From: Brevibacterium sp. CBA3109
GTDB lineage: Bacteria; Actinomycetota; Actinomycetes; Actinomycetales; Brevibacteriaceae
Assembly (NCBI RefSeq): GCF_040256645.1
Contig: NZ_CP158281.1
Location: 1,178,001 to 1,242,000 of the forward strand
DNA: 64,000 bases
Reading direction: 5' to 3'
Part shown: positions 9,820 through 19,302 of the stretch, piece after piece
Numbering within the stretch: position 1 is the stretch's first letter
Layout: the number at the start of each line of letters is the position of its first letter
Made by a program: the position numbers and the translations under genes
The notes under the pieces: generated by a model
The model's input: the letters and a program-made list of their open reading frames with translations, nothing else
Databases searched by the model: none
What the model was told of the DNA's origin: nothing

Positions 9820-11025
9820 CTACTTCCGGTACTTCTTCATCTCATTCCGAGCGATGCTGCGCTTGTGCACCTCATCGGGCCCGTCGGCCAGGCGCAGAGT
9901 GCGCATGTGCGCCCACATGCTGGCCAATGGGAAGTCCTCAGTCACGCCGGCGCCGCCATGGACCTGGATAGCGCGATCGATGATCTTCAGTGCCATGGCC
10001 GGAGCGACGACCTTGATCTCCGCGATCTCGTTCTTGGCGACCTTGTTGCCGTGCTTGTCCATCATGTCCGCCGCGTGCAGCGTCAGCAGCCTGGCCTGAT
10101 CGATCTCGATCCGGGCCTCGGCGATCCAATCCTGGATGTTGGCACGAGACGACAGCTTCTCACCGAAGGTCACGCGCTCCTCGGCGCGTTTGACCATGAG
10201 TTCCAGCGCTCGTTCGGCCGCCCCGATCGCACGCATGCAATGGTGGATGCGACCCGGGCCCAGGCGGGCCTGACTGATCGCGAAGCCCTCGCCTTCGCCC
10301 TTGAGGATATCGCTGGAGGGCACATGGACGTCCTCGAAGGTGATCTCCGCGTGGCCCTCCCGATCGTGGTAGCCGAAGACGGGCAGGTTGCGCACCACGG
10401 TGACACCGGGGGCATCGATCGGAACGACGAGCATCGACTGCTGACGGTGCACCTCGGCGTCGGGGGAGGTTTTGCCCATGACGATGAGGACACGGCAGTG
10501 GGGGTGCATGCCATTCGAAGCGAACCATTTGCGGCCGTTGAGGACGAACCCGTCCTCCGCGGGTTCCATGCGCATCTCGACGTTTGTGGCATCGGAGCTG
10601 GCGACCGCGGGTTCGGTCATGGCGAACGCCGAGGCGATAGTGCCATCGAGCAGTGGCCCCAGGTATTTCTCCTTGTGCTCATCGGTGCCGAAGCGGGTGA
10701 AGACTTCCATGTTGCCCGTGTCGGGGGCGTTGCAGTTGATCGACTCGGGTGCGATTTCGATGCTGTGGCCGGTGATTTCAGCCAGGGGAGCGTACTCGAG
10801 GTTCGTCAGTCCCGGCCCCCACTTGGGATCGGGGTGGAAGAGGTTCCACAGTCCCTGGCTCTTGGCCTCAGCCTTGAGGTCTTCGAGGATCTGCGGCTGG
10901 ATGTGCGGGCTGTGTGCCGCCGCCATCTGCTCGGCATAGACGGACTCCGCGGGGTAGACGAAGTCGTCCATGAACTTTGACAGACGCTCCTGGTATTCGC
11001 GGCCGCGGTCAGTCGTTTCCAGCAT
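9820..11025 (-). CDS. Acyl-CoA dehydrogenase
   Basis: FAD-dependent alpha,beta-dehydrogenation of an acyl-CoA. Visible blocks are the FAD/substrate stretch ending AMTEPAVASSDATN, the NGRKWFASNG strand, and the C-terminal helical domain with RAIQVHGGAGVTEDFPLA. The 401 residues and the short insert before residue 60 match the ACAD10/ACAD11-like or FadE-type bacterial enzymes. ATG is preceded by GAGGAG. It overlaps the end of the SDR gene by 17 bases, so the two are co-translated. ACAD10-type enzymes are often linked, even fused, to APH-like domains such as the one two genes upstream. Confidence 0.92.
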   Translation of the reverse strand: MLETTDRGREYQERLSKFMDDFVYPAESVYAEQMAAAHSPHIQPQILEDLKAEAKSQGLWNLFHPDPKWGPGLTNLEYAPLAEITGHSIEIAPESINCNAPDTGNMEVFTRFGTDEHKEKYLGPLLDGTIASAFAMTEPAVASSDATNVEMRMEPAEDGFVLNGRKWFASNGMHPHCRVLIVMGKTSPDAEVHRQQSMLVVPIDAPGVTVVRNLPVFGYHDREGHAEITFEDVHVPSSDILKGEGEGFAISQARLGPGRIHHCMRAIGAAERALELMVKRAEERVTFGEKLSSRANIQDWIAEARIEIDQARLLTLHAADMMDKHGNKVAKNEIAEIKVVAPAMALKIIDRAIQVHGGAGVTEDFPLASMWAHMRTLRLADGPDEVHKRSIARNEMKKYRK

Positions 11026-11881
11026 GTGTGGTCTCCTCGTTGAGTCGGGTCGCTTCGTTGAGTCGGTTCTGGTAGCGGCTCATTCCTTTGAGCCAGCGGT
11101 CGTAGTCGCTGCCCTTCATGCGATACATGTCGAGCACCTCGGGGTGGGGGAGGATGAGGAACTGCTCAACCTCGACGGCATCGAGGGCCACGTTTGCGAC
11201 CACTGAGGGTGTGAGCACCGTGCCGGCTTCGGTGACCGCGGACTGTGCTGGCCCGTCGGAGTCACTGGCGCGAAGCAGATCGGTGTCGACGCCCATCGGA
11301 GCGATGACCGAGGCCCGAATTCCGTCGTCGCGGTAGGTCAGAGATAGCCACTCGGCGAATCCGACCGAGGCGTGCTTTGTCACCGAGTACGCAGCCGATC
11401 CGATCTGGGTGAGCAGGCCCGCCGCCGAGGCGGTCGCGACGAAATATCCTGAGCCCGACTTCTGCCAGCGGGGGATGAGGGCTTGAGCTGCGCGGATGTG
11501 GGCGCGAAGGTTGACGTCGATGATCGCATCCCAATCACCGTCGGAGTCGCCGAGTCCTGCGGGTCCGATGATGCCGGCGTTCGCGAAGTACATGTCGACC
11601 CCGCCGAGGTGGTCATCGGCGAAGGAGATGAGATCGGCGATCCCGTCCACCGAGGACACATCCCCGACCCAGGCATGGGCAGAGGCGGTGAGAGCCGCAG
11701 CCGTGTCGGTGACCGCGGGGGAGAGATCGGCGAGGACCACTCGGGCGCCTCGTGCGATGAGCTCGGTCGCAAGTGCTGCGCCGATGCCGCCGGCAGCACC
11801 GGTGACGATGACGCGCTTGTCGGCAACGGGGCTTTTCACGCTGTCGGTGGTGATCGTCGCGTTGTTCTCAGATGTGCTCAT
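11009..11881 (-). CDS. Short-chain dehydrogenase/reductase
   Basis: NAD(P)-dependent oxidoreductase with the classical SDR set: TGAAGGIG (27-34), NAG (101-103), Ser near 152 and YSVTK (165-169). The first 20 residues are a polar tail. It starts at the ATG of an ATGA overlap with the preceding gene. Within the operon it could oxidise a hydroxyacyl intermediate, but the substrate is not evident from sequence. Confidence 0.9.
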   Translation of the reverse strand: MSTSENNATITTDSVKSPVADKRVIVTGAAGGIGAALATELIARGARVVLADLSPAVTDTAAALTASAHAWVGDVSSVDGIADLISFADDHLGGVDMYFANAGIIGPAGLGDSDGDWDAIIDVNLRAHIRAAQALIPRWQKSGSGYFVATASAAGLLTQIGSAAYSVTKHASVGFAEWLSLTYRDDGIRASVIAPMGVDTDLLRASDSDGPAQSAVTEAGTVLTPSVVANVALDAVEVEQFLILPHPEVLDMYRMKGSDYDRWLKGMSRYQNRLNEATRLNEETTHAGND

Positions 11882-12912
11882 GACTTCTCCAGAAGTGTCA
11901 TCGCCTGCCGGGCGAGGTCTTCGACTCCGGCGCCGGCGGTTTCCGGATCAAGGTCGAGGTCGCCCATCTTCCCGGTCAGCAGCCTGGTGTAGACGCCTTC
12001 GCGGATGCACGCGAGCTTCCACATGGCGAAGGCCGCGTAGTAGTCGACGTCGTGGACCTCGTGCCCGCTGACCTCTTGGTAGCGATCGATGATCTCGGCG
12101 GAATCCGGGAAGCCGAGCTCGGGGGTCGGCACCCAGATGCTTGTGTATTCCTCTGGCACCGTGAGCATTGCGACGAAGTAGCCCAGATCGGTCAGTACCT
12201 CGCCGACGGCGGTGAGCTCCCAGTCGACGACCGCGTTGACCCCTCCATCGGGGGCGAAGATCATGTTGTTGGGTTTGAAATCGCCGTGGGCCAGGCCGAC
12301 AGGGCTGCCGGCCGGGTCGGGCATTCTCTGGGCGAGGGCGTCGTGGACCTCGCGGATGATGGGGATGTCGCGCATCGAGATCTCTTCGACCTGGCCGAGC
12401 CAGCGTCGCAGCTGCCGTTCGATGAGGCCGCCGTTCCTGCGCAGATCCCCCAGCCCCACCTCGTCGATGTCGACGCGATGGATCGCCGCCAGAGTGTCGA
12501 CCATGCCGAACGCGCAAGCCCGCTTGTCGCCAGGGCCAGGACCATCGGGAATCTGTGCCCAATCGGCGGGTTCATTCATGGCGAACCCGGGGCAGTGATC
12601 CATGAAGACGAACGGTACGTCGAGGACCTCAGGATCGTCGACGATGTCAATGACATGAGGGACAGGAACGGGGCTGTCTGCCAGCGCGGCCATGATCCGA
12701 CCCTCGCGTGAGACGTTGTGGGCGCTTCCCCCGGAGTGACCCAGCGGTGGACGTCGAAGCACCCATCGCGGGAGTCCGTCCACGGTGATGGTGAAGGTGA
12801 GATTCGAACGTCCGATGGACATGACTTCGACGTCGAAGTCCGTGACTCCGAACCGGTCCTCAATCCATCGTCCAATGGTTGAAACATCGAATCCTGCAGG
12901 TGCTGTGGTCAA
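11878..12912 (-). CDS. Phosphotransferase family protein (APH-like, ACAD10/11-associated)
   Basis: Kinase-fold protein with the Brenner motif HGDFKPNN at residues 209-216 and DWE at 230-232. Members of this group next to acyl-CoA dehydrogenases correspond to the kinase domain of ACAD10/ACAD11, which phosphorylates 4-hydroxyacyl-CoAs before dehydrogenation; that activity is an inference here. The start is a TTG preceded by GGGAGGG with 8-base spacing; no better ATG exists. It is first in the operon, just downstream of a TetR-type palindrome. Confidence 0.85.
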   Translation of the reverse strand: MTTAPAGFDVSTIGRWIEDRFGVTDFDVEVMSIGRSNLTFTITVDGLPRWVLRRPPLGHSGGSAHNVSREGRIMAALADSPVPVPHVIDIVDDPEVLDVPFVFMDHCPGFAMNEPADWAQIPDGPGPGDKRACAFGMVDTLAAIHRVDIDEVGLGDLRRNGGLIERQLRRWLGQVEEISMRDIPIIREVHDALAQRMPDPAGSPVGLAHGDFKPNNMIFAPDGGVNAVVDWELTAVGEVLTDLGYFVAMLTVPEEYTSIWVPTPELGFPDSAEIIDRYQEVSGHEVHDVDYYAAFAMWKLACIREGVYTRLLTGKMGDLDLDPETAGAGVEDLARQAMTLLEKS

Positions 12913-12928
12913 CGTCGACCCTCCCGAG

Positions 12929-12942
12929 TGAACAATCGTTCA
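12929..12942. promoter_or_regulatory. TetR-type operator-like palindrome between divergent transcription units
   Basis: TGAACAATCGTTCA reads the same on both strands at 12 of 14 positions. It lies immediately upstream of the ribosome-binding site of the phosphotransferase gene and about 125 bases from the divergent oxidoreductase start. GAAC...GTTC symmetry is common for TetR-family repressors of fatty-acid genes. No regulator gene is adjacent. Confidence 0.5.
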
Positions 12943-13065
12943 GTTTCAATCACAGTATTCAAACCAGGCGTGGGAGTCAAGCTGAAATCGTGATGCCGGT
13001 CACCACCGAATGTGATAGTGATGAATGGGTCATCCCAAGCATCTTTCATCCACAGTGAGGAAACC

Positions 13066-14037
13066 ATGAGAGCCATTCGCGTTGCCACCTTGACCGGACC
13101 AGACGATGTTGAGCTCGCCGAGGTGGACCGGCCCAGCCCGGGACACGGTGAAGTCCTCGTCGAGGTGGCCTTTGCCGGCGTGACGTTCCCCGAACTGCTC
13201 CAGACCCGGGGCATGTACCAGACGAAGCACGAACTTCCCTTCGTTCTCGGTTCCGAGGCCGCCGGAGTCGTCGTCGAGGCCGGCGCTGGTTCACGGTTCT
13301 CCGTGGGTGACCGTGTTGCCGCAATTCCCGGCACAGGCTCGTTCGCCGAATTCATGGTCGTCAGCGACGAGCAGACGGTGCCGGTGCCCGATGGCATCAG
13401 CCTGGCTCACGCAGCAGGAATGCCGATGAACCTGCTCACCGCTGACTTCGCCCTTCGGATTCGGGCCCACGCCAAAGCCGGGCAGTCCATCCTCGTCCAC
13501 GGGGCCGCGGGTGGGTTGGGCTCGGCTGCGGTGCAGATGGCGTTGGCCATCGGCCTCGACGTCATCGGGGTGGTGTCGACTGAGGCCAAGGCGCAGACTG
13601 TCCGCGAGCTCGGCGCGACGCATGTGGTCATGGCTGATGGCTTCAAGGACACTGTCAAAGAGCTCTACCCGAACGGAGTCGACTATGTCTTCGACCCGGT
13701 CGGCGGGGACCGCTTCACGGACTCGACCCGAGTCCTCGCCCCTTATGGCCGTCTCTTGGTCCTCGGATTCACTGCCGGTGAGATCCCTTCCATCAAGGTC
13801 AATCGTCTGCTGCTGAAGAACATCTCGGTCGACGGGGTGGCCTGGGGTGCCGCGACCCGTGAGCGACCCGGCTACATCGCCGAACAGTGGGACGCGATCG
13901 CCGAATACGTGGCCGCGGGCCAACTCAATCCGGCAATCCACGCCGCCTACCCCCTTGCTCAGGCCGCAGCCGCGATCGGCGAACTCGATTCTCGCAGCGT
14001 GCAGGGAAAGGTCCTGCTCGAGGTCAAGGGCGAGTGA
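13066..14037 (+). CDS. NADPH:quinone oxidoreductase family protein (zinc-free MDR)
   Basis: Medium-chain dehydrogenase/reductase of the quinone-oxidoreductase branch. It has an N-terminal GroES-like fold without structural or catalytic Zn Cys clusters, then an NADPH Rossmann motif VHGAAGGLGSAAVQMA around residues 143-158. I chose the ATG at 13066 (323 residues) because GTGAGGA precedes it and the family starts with MRAIRV-like sequence; an upstream in-frame start would add 18 unconserved residues. It is divergent from the acyl-CoA operon and may share its operator. Confidence 0.85.
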   Translation: MRAIRVATLTGPDDVELAEVDRPSPGHGEVLVEVAFAGVTFPELLQTRGMYQTKHELPFVLGSEAAGVVVEAGAGSRFSVGDRVAAIPGTGSFAEFMVVSDEQTVPVPDGISLAHAAGMPMNLLTADFALRIRAHAKAGQSILVHGAAGGLGSAAVQMALAIGLDVIGVVSTEAKAQTVRELGATHVVMADGFKDTVKELYPNGVDYVFDPVGGDRFTDSTRVLAPYGRLLVLGFTAGEIPSIKVNRLLLKNISVDGVAWGAATRERPGYIAEQWDAIAEYVAAGQLNPAIHAAYPLAQAAAAIGELDSRSVQGKVLLEVKGE

Positions 14038-14134
14038 TCACTTCTGGCGGTGGCGCTCGGCGAGTTCGAAGCGCGCGTGCTGGAAGTCAACGATCGACTG
14101 TCCGAAGGCAGGTCGGGCGAGTCGTGTGTCGTTC

Positions 14135-15751
14135 TCAGGCGTCGTAGACCTGGTCGAAGATGCTGAGGTCACCGACAACGACGAGTTTCGTCGTTGCCCG
14201 CGACATTCCGACGTAGAGCATGTCCAATGCCCGGTCGGGGTCGCGGAACCCGTTGATGCACAGCACCACGACGGGACGTTCGAGGCCCTTGAATCCGAGC
14301 ACGTGGCCGTAGAAGACGTCCTCGGCGGCAAAGAACTGATCCCAATAGGCCGAGGTGCCTTCTGCCTCGACGATCTCGCGCTGGACAGGGTGCCGGCTGC
14401 CTGTTGTCAGCAGTGCGATGTCTCCGGGGCTCCATCCGGAGTCCATGAGCGATTCCACCTGGGCATCCGCCTCGGCGAGGGCATCGTCGATGTCGACCTC
14501 GCTGAACTCGATGTCCTCACCTGGCCCGTTGCGGGGGATGGGCGGTTCGAACGCGAGGTCGGCAAAGCCGGCGACGATCTGTTCGGAGTTGCGCAGATTT
14601 TCGTCGAGCTGGATGGGATTCATCGTGATCGGTGATTCGCCCTCACGGCCGAAGATTCGCTGTCTCTCATCCGTGAAGGCATAGAGGATCCCCTCGACCT
14701 GATTGCGCAGACACGACTGGACCGCCTCCCACCACAGAAGACTGAAATCCTGCCCCTCGTCGATGACGATCGCATCGAAGAGGCTTTTGCGCGGCCGTCC
14801 ATCAGCAAGCTCCTTGAGCTGCAAGGGAAGACTGTTCTCCCAGTAGTCGGAGTCGTCGTCGCTGCCTGGAGCAGCTCCCCAGGAGATCGGCAGGTCGTGG
14901 AACAGTCCCACATATGCGGGACGATCTTCCTCTGGCCATTGGGTGGTGAAGAGCTGGAGGAGTCGGCCCAGGCCACGTGAATAGCACATGAGCGCGACCT
15001 TCTTGCCCGCCCGCGTCAGCGCCCTGGCTTTGAGCAGTGCCAGGTAGGTCTTACCCGAACCCGCGCCGCCGCTGATCTCCGCACGATTCTGGTGGCGCAG
15101 AACGCTGATGAGCTTCGCCTGCTCCCGGCTCAGCGCATCAGCACGGTCAGAGATCTCGGCTGCTTTGAGACTGACGTTCTCCACGGCTTGGTTGGTCCGG
15201 TGCAGGTTCTTGAGGACGAATTCGTGGGGCGTATTGAGGTTGTCACGACCCGGGTCGAAGTCGAAGCGCAGCTGAGTGGAGATCGCCGCTGCTATCGAGG
15301 CTAGTTGAGTGGAGTCGACGAGCTGCCGCCTCGGCGCGTCGGGCTGGTCCCAGTCCGTCGGCAGCTGCGTGTAGGGGAGGACAGCGAGGTGGCTGATAGG
15401 ACCAGGCGTCGCGGAGACCCGCGAATGAAGATAGTCGACGAGGGTGTGCTTGGCGACCATCGCCTGCTCAAGTGGGGAGACCTTGAGCCGATTGCGATGG
15501 CCCTGAGAGTCCTGCGTGATCCAACGGCCGTCCTCGACGCCGACCCGACCGCCTTTGACCTCGACGACGGCAATGCCGAAGCCGGGCCAGAGCACCAGGA
15601 TGTCGATCTCGACGTCCTTGTCGTCTCCGGTCAGTCGCTGGCCGTGAATCATCGTCGTTTCGTCGGGAAGCTGCTGACACAGGGCATTCCACACTGTCGC
15701 CTCGGCGGTGGAGCCATTGAAATCAGGGTGCTGAGGGATCAACGTGACCAT
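14135..15751 (-). CDS. NERD-domain nuclease / UvrD-like helicase
   Basis: Two-part protein. Residues 10-110 carry a nuclease-related domain with the PD-(D/E)XK-like pattern EIDILV...VEVKGG (Asp 50, Glu 64, Lys 66). Residues 205-538 form a superfamily-1 helicase-like ATPase with Walker A GGAGSGKT (228-235), DEGQD (331-335) and a C-terminal GMSRATTKLVVVGD. At 538 residues it is shorter than full UvrD/PcrA, so subdomains 1B/2B are reduced. Such proteins are known as stand-alone genes and in defence islands; no partner is apparent here. It lies 25 bases after the TRAP permease on the same strand. A coding-like tail continues in another frame after the stop (14038-14134). Confidence 0.85.
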   Translation of the reverse strand: MVTLIPQHPDFNGSTAEATVWNALCQQLPDETTMIHGQRLTGDDKDVEIDILVLWPGFGIAVVEVKGGRVGVEDGRWITQDSQGHRNRLKVSPLEQAMVAKHTLVDYLHSRVSATPGPISHLAVLPYTQLPTDWDQPDAPRRQLVDSTQLASIAAAISTQLRFDFDPGRDNLNTPHEFVLKNLHRTNQAVENVSLKAAEISDRADALSREQAKLISVLRHQNRAEISGGAGSGKTYLALLKARALTRAGKKVALMCYSRGLGRLLQLFTTQWPEEDRPAYVGLFHDLPISWGAAPGSDDDSDYWENSLPLQLKELADGRPRKSLFDAIVIDEGQDFSLLWWEAVQSCLRNQVEGILYAFTDERQRIFGREGESPITMNPIQLDENLRNSEQIVAGFADLAFEPPIPRNGPGEDIEFSEVDIDDALAEADAQVESLMDSGWSPGDIALLTTGSRHPVQREIVEAEGTSAYWDQFFAAEDVFYGHVLGFKGLERPVVVLCINGFRDPDRALDMLYVGMSRATTKLVVVGDLSIFDQVYDA

Positions 15752-15776
15752 GACTCGAGACTAACCGACGACGAAG

Positions 15777-17726
15777 CTATCTCTCCGCAAATGCTGACTC
15801 TTCTGACTGAGCGTCTTTGCTGATTGAGAGCGGAGTATATTCGCCCCCACGGTTCCAAAAACGGGAGATGAGGAAGCAAGCAGATCCGAGGACGACCCCG
15901 ATGAGCGCGAAGACGAGCTCTGGCGCAAAGCTGAGCAGTCCGGCCACGACGAGGAGTGCGCGCATCACCCAGTTTGGGCGCCGTCCGACGATGACCAGCC
16001 AGCCTTCGAATGCGCAGCCGAGGAAGAAGACTCCGATGACTGCGAGGATAAAGGTTGCGAGGACTTCGGGCAGGGGAGCCTGTGCTACGAGCGCGGGATT
16101 GAGTGCGAAGGCGAATGGGACCACGTACTTCACGGCGCCCAGGCGCATAGCGGTCAGTGAGGCCTGCATCGGTGGCGTTCCGGCGATGTTCGCTGCGGCG
16201 AAAGACGCGAGAGCAACCGGCGGAGTGATGTATGAGACCGTCGCCCAGTAGATGACGAAGAGATGGCCCGCGATTGGATTGACACCCAGGTCCACGAGTG
16301 CCGGGGCCATGACAATAGCCAGGAAGACGTAGACCGCAGACACGGTCATACCCATGCCGAGGACGAACGACGTGATCGCAGCGGCGATCAGGACCAGGAT
16401 GAGGTTACCGGAGAACGCATTGACGAGTTCACGAGCCAGCGACAGGCTCACGCCGGTCATCGACAATCCGCCGACGATGAGCCCGACGCCGGCGATGATA
16501 CCGAGGATTTCTGCGATTGTTTTGCCAGAGCTGTAGAGGAATTCGCTGAACCCTTTGAGCCGCATGCGGTGCTTCTTGGAGAATACCGCGACGACGAGGA
16601 GGAACCCGACAATCCAGTACGGCGCTTGGCTTTCATTCTTCTGCACAACCAAGAGAAGGACCAGGCCGAGGAGTGCTGCCAGATAGGCCCACCCGAAAAC
16701 GATGACTTTGCCGACATTGGGAAGAAGGTTCTTCGCGACCCCCTTGAGTCCTGACTTCGCGGAATAGGCGTCAGCCTGGACGAAGATCCCGATGTAGTAG
16801 AGGAGTGCCGGGATGACAGCGGCGAGGGCGATCTGTCCGTAGGGGACACCGACGAAGGAGACCATGAGGAAGGCCGCAGTGCCCATGATCGGCGGCATGA
16901 TCGTGCCGCCGGTTGCAGCTGTTGCCTCAATGCCCGCGGCGTAACGTCCGCTGAAGCCTGCCTTCTTCATCGCCGGGATCGTCATCGGACCGGTGGTGAG
17001 CACATTGGAGACGGCAGATCCGCTCATCATTCCCATGAATGCCGAAGAGATGACCGAGACTTTGGCCGAGCCGCCGCGGTAACGACCGAAGAGCCCCATT
17101 GCCAGCTCGTAGAAGAATGTCGCACCACCGGAATGCTGGAGTGCGACTCCGAAGAGCAGGAAGCCGATGAGGATCGTGGCACCGGTCTGCAGCGGTAGGC
17201 CGAGGATCGAATCGACTCCCATGGCGTGGATCTGAGCTGCGGTCTTGATGTCGAAGGGGATGCCCTGGAGGAACGAGATCGGGATGTATCCCGTGAAGAT
17301 CGGGTACAGGGAGAAGACCAAGGCGATGATCGTGACCACGAGTCCCGCCGTGCGGCGCAAGGCTTCGAGCACGATGAACCAGAAGACGAATGACAGCACC
17401 GAGGCAGTGGGCACTGGGGCGTAGTCCCACCCTAGGGTCACGATGTTCTCTGCATTGACGCAAAAGTAGACGCACGTGGCGAGGGTGATCACGATCAGCG
17501 CGATGTCATAGATGGGAATTGGTCGCTCATCCTGCGTCTTCTTCGCCGGAAAGACGATGAAGACTATGGGGAGGAACGAAGCGAGAACTGCGTACATGTA
17601 CGCGTTCTTCAGCAGGGAGATTCCGCCCGGGTTCCAGAAGAACGCCTGATTCATCGCTATCAGCACTCCGATCACGGTGAGCGTGATGACGGTGGCTTTC
17701 CAGAAAGGGGTGATTCGGACGTTCAT
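15777..17726 (-). CDS. TRAP transporter fused permease (DctQ-DctM type, TAXI system)
   Basis: Sodium- or proton-driven uptake permease. The 649 residues are nearly all membrane helices and correspond to the 4TM/12TM fusion in which the small and large TRAP subunits are one chain. The family sequence SGSAVSNVLTTGPMTIP occurs around residue 230 and ATGGTIMPPIMGTAAF follows. ATG is preceded by GAGGAAC. It is divergent from the TAXI binding protein at 18001, the standard pairing for TAXI-TRAP systems. Substrates of this branch are poorly known (glutamate/2-oxoglutarate and other dicarboxylates are proposed). Confidence 0.92.
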   Translation of the reverse strand: MNVRITPFWKATVITLTVIGVLIAMNQAFFWNPGGISLLKNAYMYAVLASFLPIVFIVFPAKKTQDERPIPIYDIALIVITLATCVYFCVNAENIVTLGWDYAPVPTASVLSFVFWFIVLEALRRTAGLVVTIIALVFSLYPIFTGYIPISFLQGIPFDIKTAAQIHAMGVDSILGLPLQTGATILIGFLLFGVALQHSGGATFFYELAMGLFGRYRGGSAKVSVISSAFMGMMSGSAVSNVLTTGPMTIPAMKKAGFSGRYAAGIEATAATGGTIMPPIMGTAAFLMVSFVGVPYGQIALAAVIPALLYYIGIFVQADAYSAKSGLKGVAKNLLPNVGKVIVFGWAYLAALLGLVLLLVVQKNESQAPYWIVGFLLVVAVFSKKHRMRLKGFSEFLYSSGKTIAEILGIIAGVGLIVGGLSMTGVSLSLARELVNAFSGNLILVLIAAAITSFVLGMGMTVSAVYVFLAIVMAPALVDLGVNPIAGHLFVIYWATVSYITPPVALASFAAANIAGTPPMQASLTAMRLGAVKYVVPFAFALNPALVAQAPLPEVLATFILAVIGVFFLGCAFEGWLVIVGRRPNWVMRALLVVAGLLSFAPELVFALIGVVLGSACFLISRFWNRGGEYTPLSISKDAQSEESAFAER

Positions 17727-17855
17727 TGTCGTTCCTCAGCTGATTCGCGGCCTGTGCACTGGCGGTGTCGTGGTGTGGTTTTTGGTCCGTCGGCGCGAAC
17801 GTCTGCACTTCTTCCTTGAAAGTTGCGGACGTGCCCGGCCGGATAGTGTGCTTTG

Positions 17856-17904
17856 TTGCATATATTACCTAAATGACAATAATCTAGGTTCATATATTCT
17901 GCAA
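17856..17904. promoter_or_regulatory. AT-rich divergent promoter with imperfect inverted repeat
   Basis: The 274-base gap between the two TRAP genes is markedly AT-rich in its centre. TTGCATATATTACCTA (17856-17871) is mirrored, with small indels, by the complement of 17885-17904, giving outer TTGCA/TGCAA and inner ACCTA/TAGGT arms. This is operator-like. The LysR gene downstream of the binding protein is a candidate regulator, though LysR sites usually have a T-N11-A core that I cannot assign cleanly. Confidence 0.35.
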
Positions 17905-18000
17905 TACGTGTCAGCGGAACGTTCGTGCCTGCAATTCTGCGGCTTCGTTCGTGCCACTGAGAACGACACCGTGATCCATGCCGATGTGGAAGGCCGAACA

Positions 18001-19116
18001 ATGAAGTTTCGCGCATTACTCGCAAGTCTCCTCGCTCTTACGCTGGCCCTGAGCGCCTGCACACCGCCGACCAAGACGGTGAATGGGATTCGAGATCCGT
18101 TGGTCTTCGCCACTTATGGCACTGGAACGTCGACCTATGCGGACTTGGCTGCAGTCACTGATGCGGTGTCGACCGATACCGAGGCTCGACTGCGCATCAT
18201 CACGTCGGACACCGCTATCGGCCGACTGGCACCGATGAAAGCAGGAATCGCCCAGATGGGTCGACTCGGTGATGAGTACATCTTCGGCTTTGAAGGTCAG
18301 AACGAGTTCGCAAGCGAGAACTGGGGGCCACAGGACCTTCGGGTTGTCTGGGCGCCGCTGTCGCCGCACTCGCTGCTGACGCGAAAATCCGACCAGATAA
18401 AGACCCCCGCCGATCTCAAGGGCAGGAAGATCCCCAATGTCACGGCAAACCCCTCGGTGAACGGGAAGATCGAGGCTTATCTCGCGTATGCGGGTCTGAC
18501 CTTGGACGATGTGGAACTCGTCGACGTTGCGTATTCGGAGCAGCCGGCGGCGCTTGAGTCCGGGCAGATCGACGCTCTCTATCAGCAGGTCTATGGGTCA
18601 TCGCTCTTCGAGCTCGAGTCGAAGTTCGACGTCAGCTGGATTGAACTCGATCCCAAAGACAAAGCGGGAATCGAGCGAGTGCACGAGCTGGCACCACAAC
18701 TCAATATCCTGCCGTTCGAAGATGCCCCAGGGCAAGAAGACGGCACCAGCACACATGGTTTCGTCTACACGTTGCCGATATCCACGTATGCAGATGCTTC
18801 TGAGGACGAGGTGTACAAGCTGGTGAGCTCGATGGCATCGACGTTCCCGAAGTTCGAATCGTCAACTCTCAATACGCCGCGGTGGAATCCCGACGATGTT
18901 GAGACCATGCCTCGAGTCATTCCCTTCCACCCGGGCACAATCGCTTGGCTCAAGGAGAATGGTCAGTGGACGGACGAGGCGCAGAAGCGCAACGACGAGC
19001 TGATCGAACGAGGTGAGCAGCTTCGCACAGAATGGAATAAGTTCATGGATACCAAACCGAAGAAGGACGACATTCCCGAGAAATGGAGCGCGTGGAAGGG
19101 CTCGGCCGATCTGTAG
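18001..19116 (+). CDS. TAXI family TRAP transporter substrate-binding lipoprotein
   Basis: Captures the solute for the fused TRAP permease. Start at ATG 18001, preceded by GGAAGG; a lipoprotein signal with LALSAC lipobox follows, Cys near residue 20. The 371-residue protein shows the TAXI-type fold: an early segment FATYGTGTSTYADLAAV, a middle segment FATYG-related lobe exchange, and VDVAYSEQPAALESGQIDALY near residue 180, typical of the binding cleft. Divergent from the permease. Confidence 0.85.
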   Translation: MKFRALLASLLALTLALSACTPPTKTVNGIRDPLVFATYGTGTSTYADLAAVTDAVSTDTEARLRIITSDTAIGRLAPMKAGIAQMGRLGDEYIFGFEGQNEFASENWGPQDLRVVWAPLSPHSLLTRKSDQIKTPADLKGRKIPNVTANPSVNGKIEAYLAYAGLTLDDVELVDVAYSEQPAALESGQIDALYQQVYGSSLFELESKFDVSWIELDPKDKAGIERVHELAPQLNILPFEDAPGQEDGTSTHGFVYTLPISTYADASEDEVYKLVSSMASTFPKFESSTLNTPRWNPDDVETMPRVIPFHPGTIAWLKENGQWTDEAQKRNDELIERGEQLRTEWNKFMDTKPKKDDIPEKWSAWKGSADL

Positions 19117-19302
19117 GAAGCGAGGCTGAAGACGGTCTAGAATGTGAGACCACCAGCCAACCAGGTGCGGATCCACAGCTTTCGAGCCGCATGCCAGACT
19201 GATCGCTGCAGCGATAACCTGCGTTTCGCAACGCAACAGACGTCATTGTGAGGGAATGCTCTTGCTCAAGCCAGTGAGCATGAGCCGTGTGGAAGGTGAT
19301 GA

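Noticed and set aside
9865-10980. 371-codon frame opposite the acyl-CoA dehydrogenase.
   Set aside because: Antisense shadow; many His/Gly/Asp/Val runs from reversed codons and no motif.
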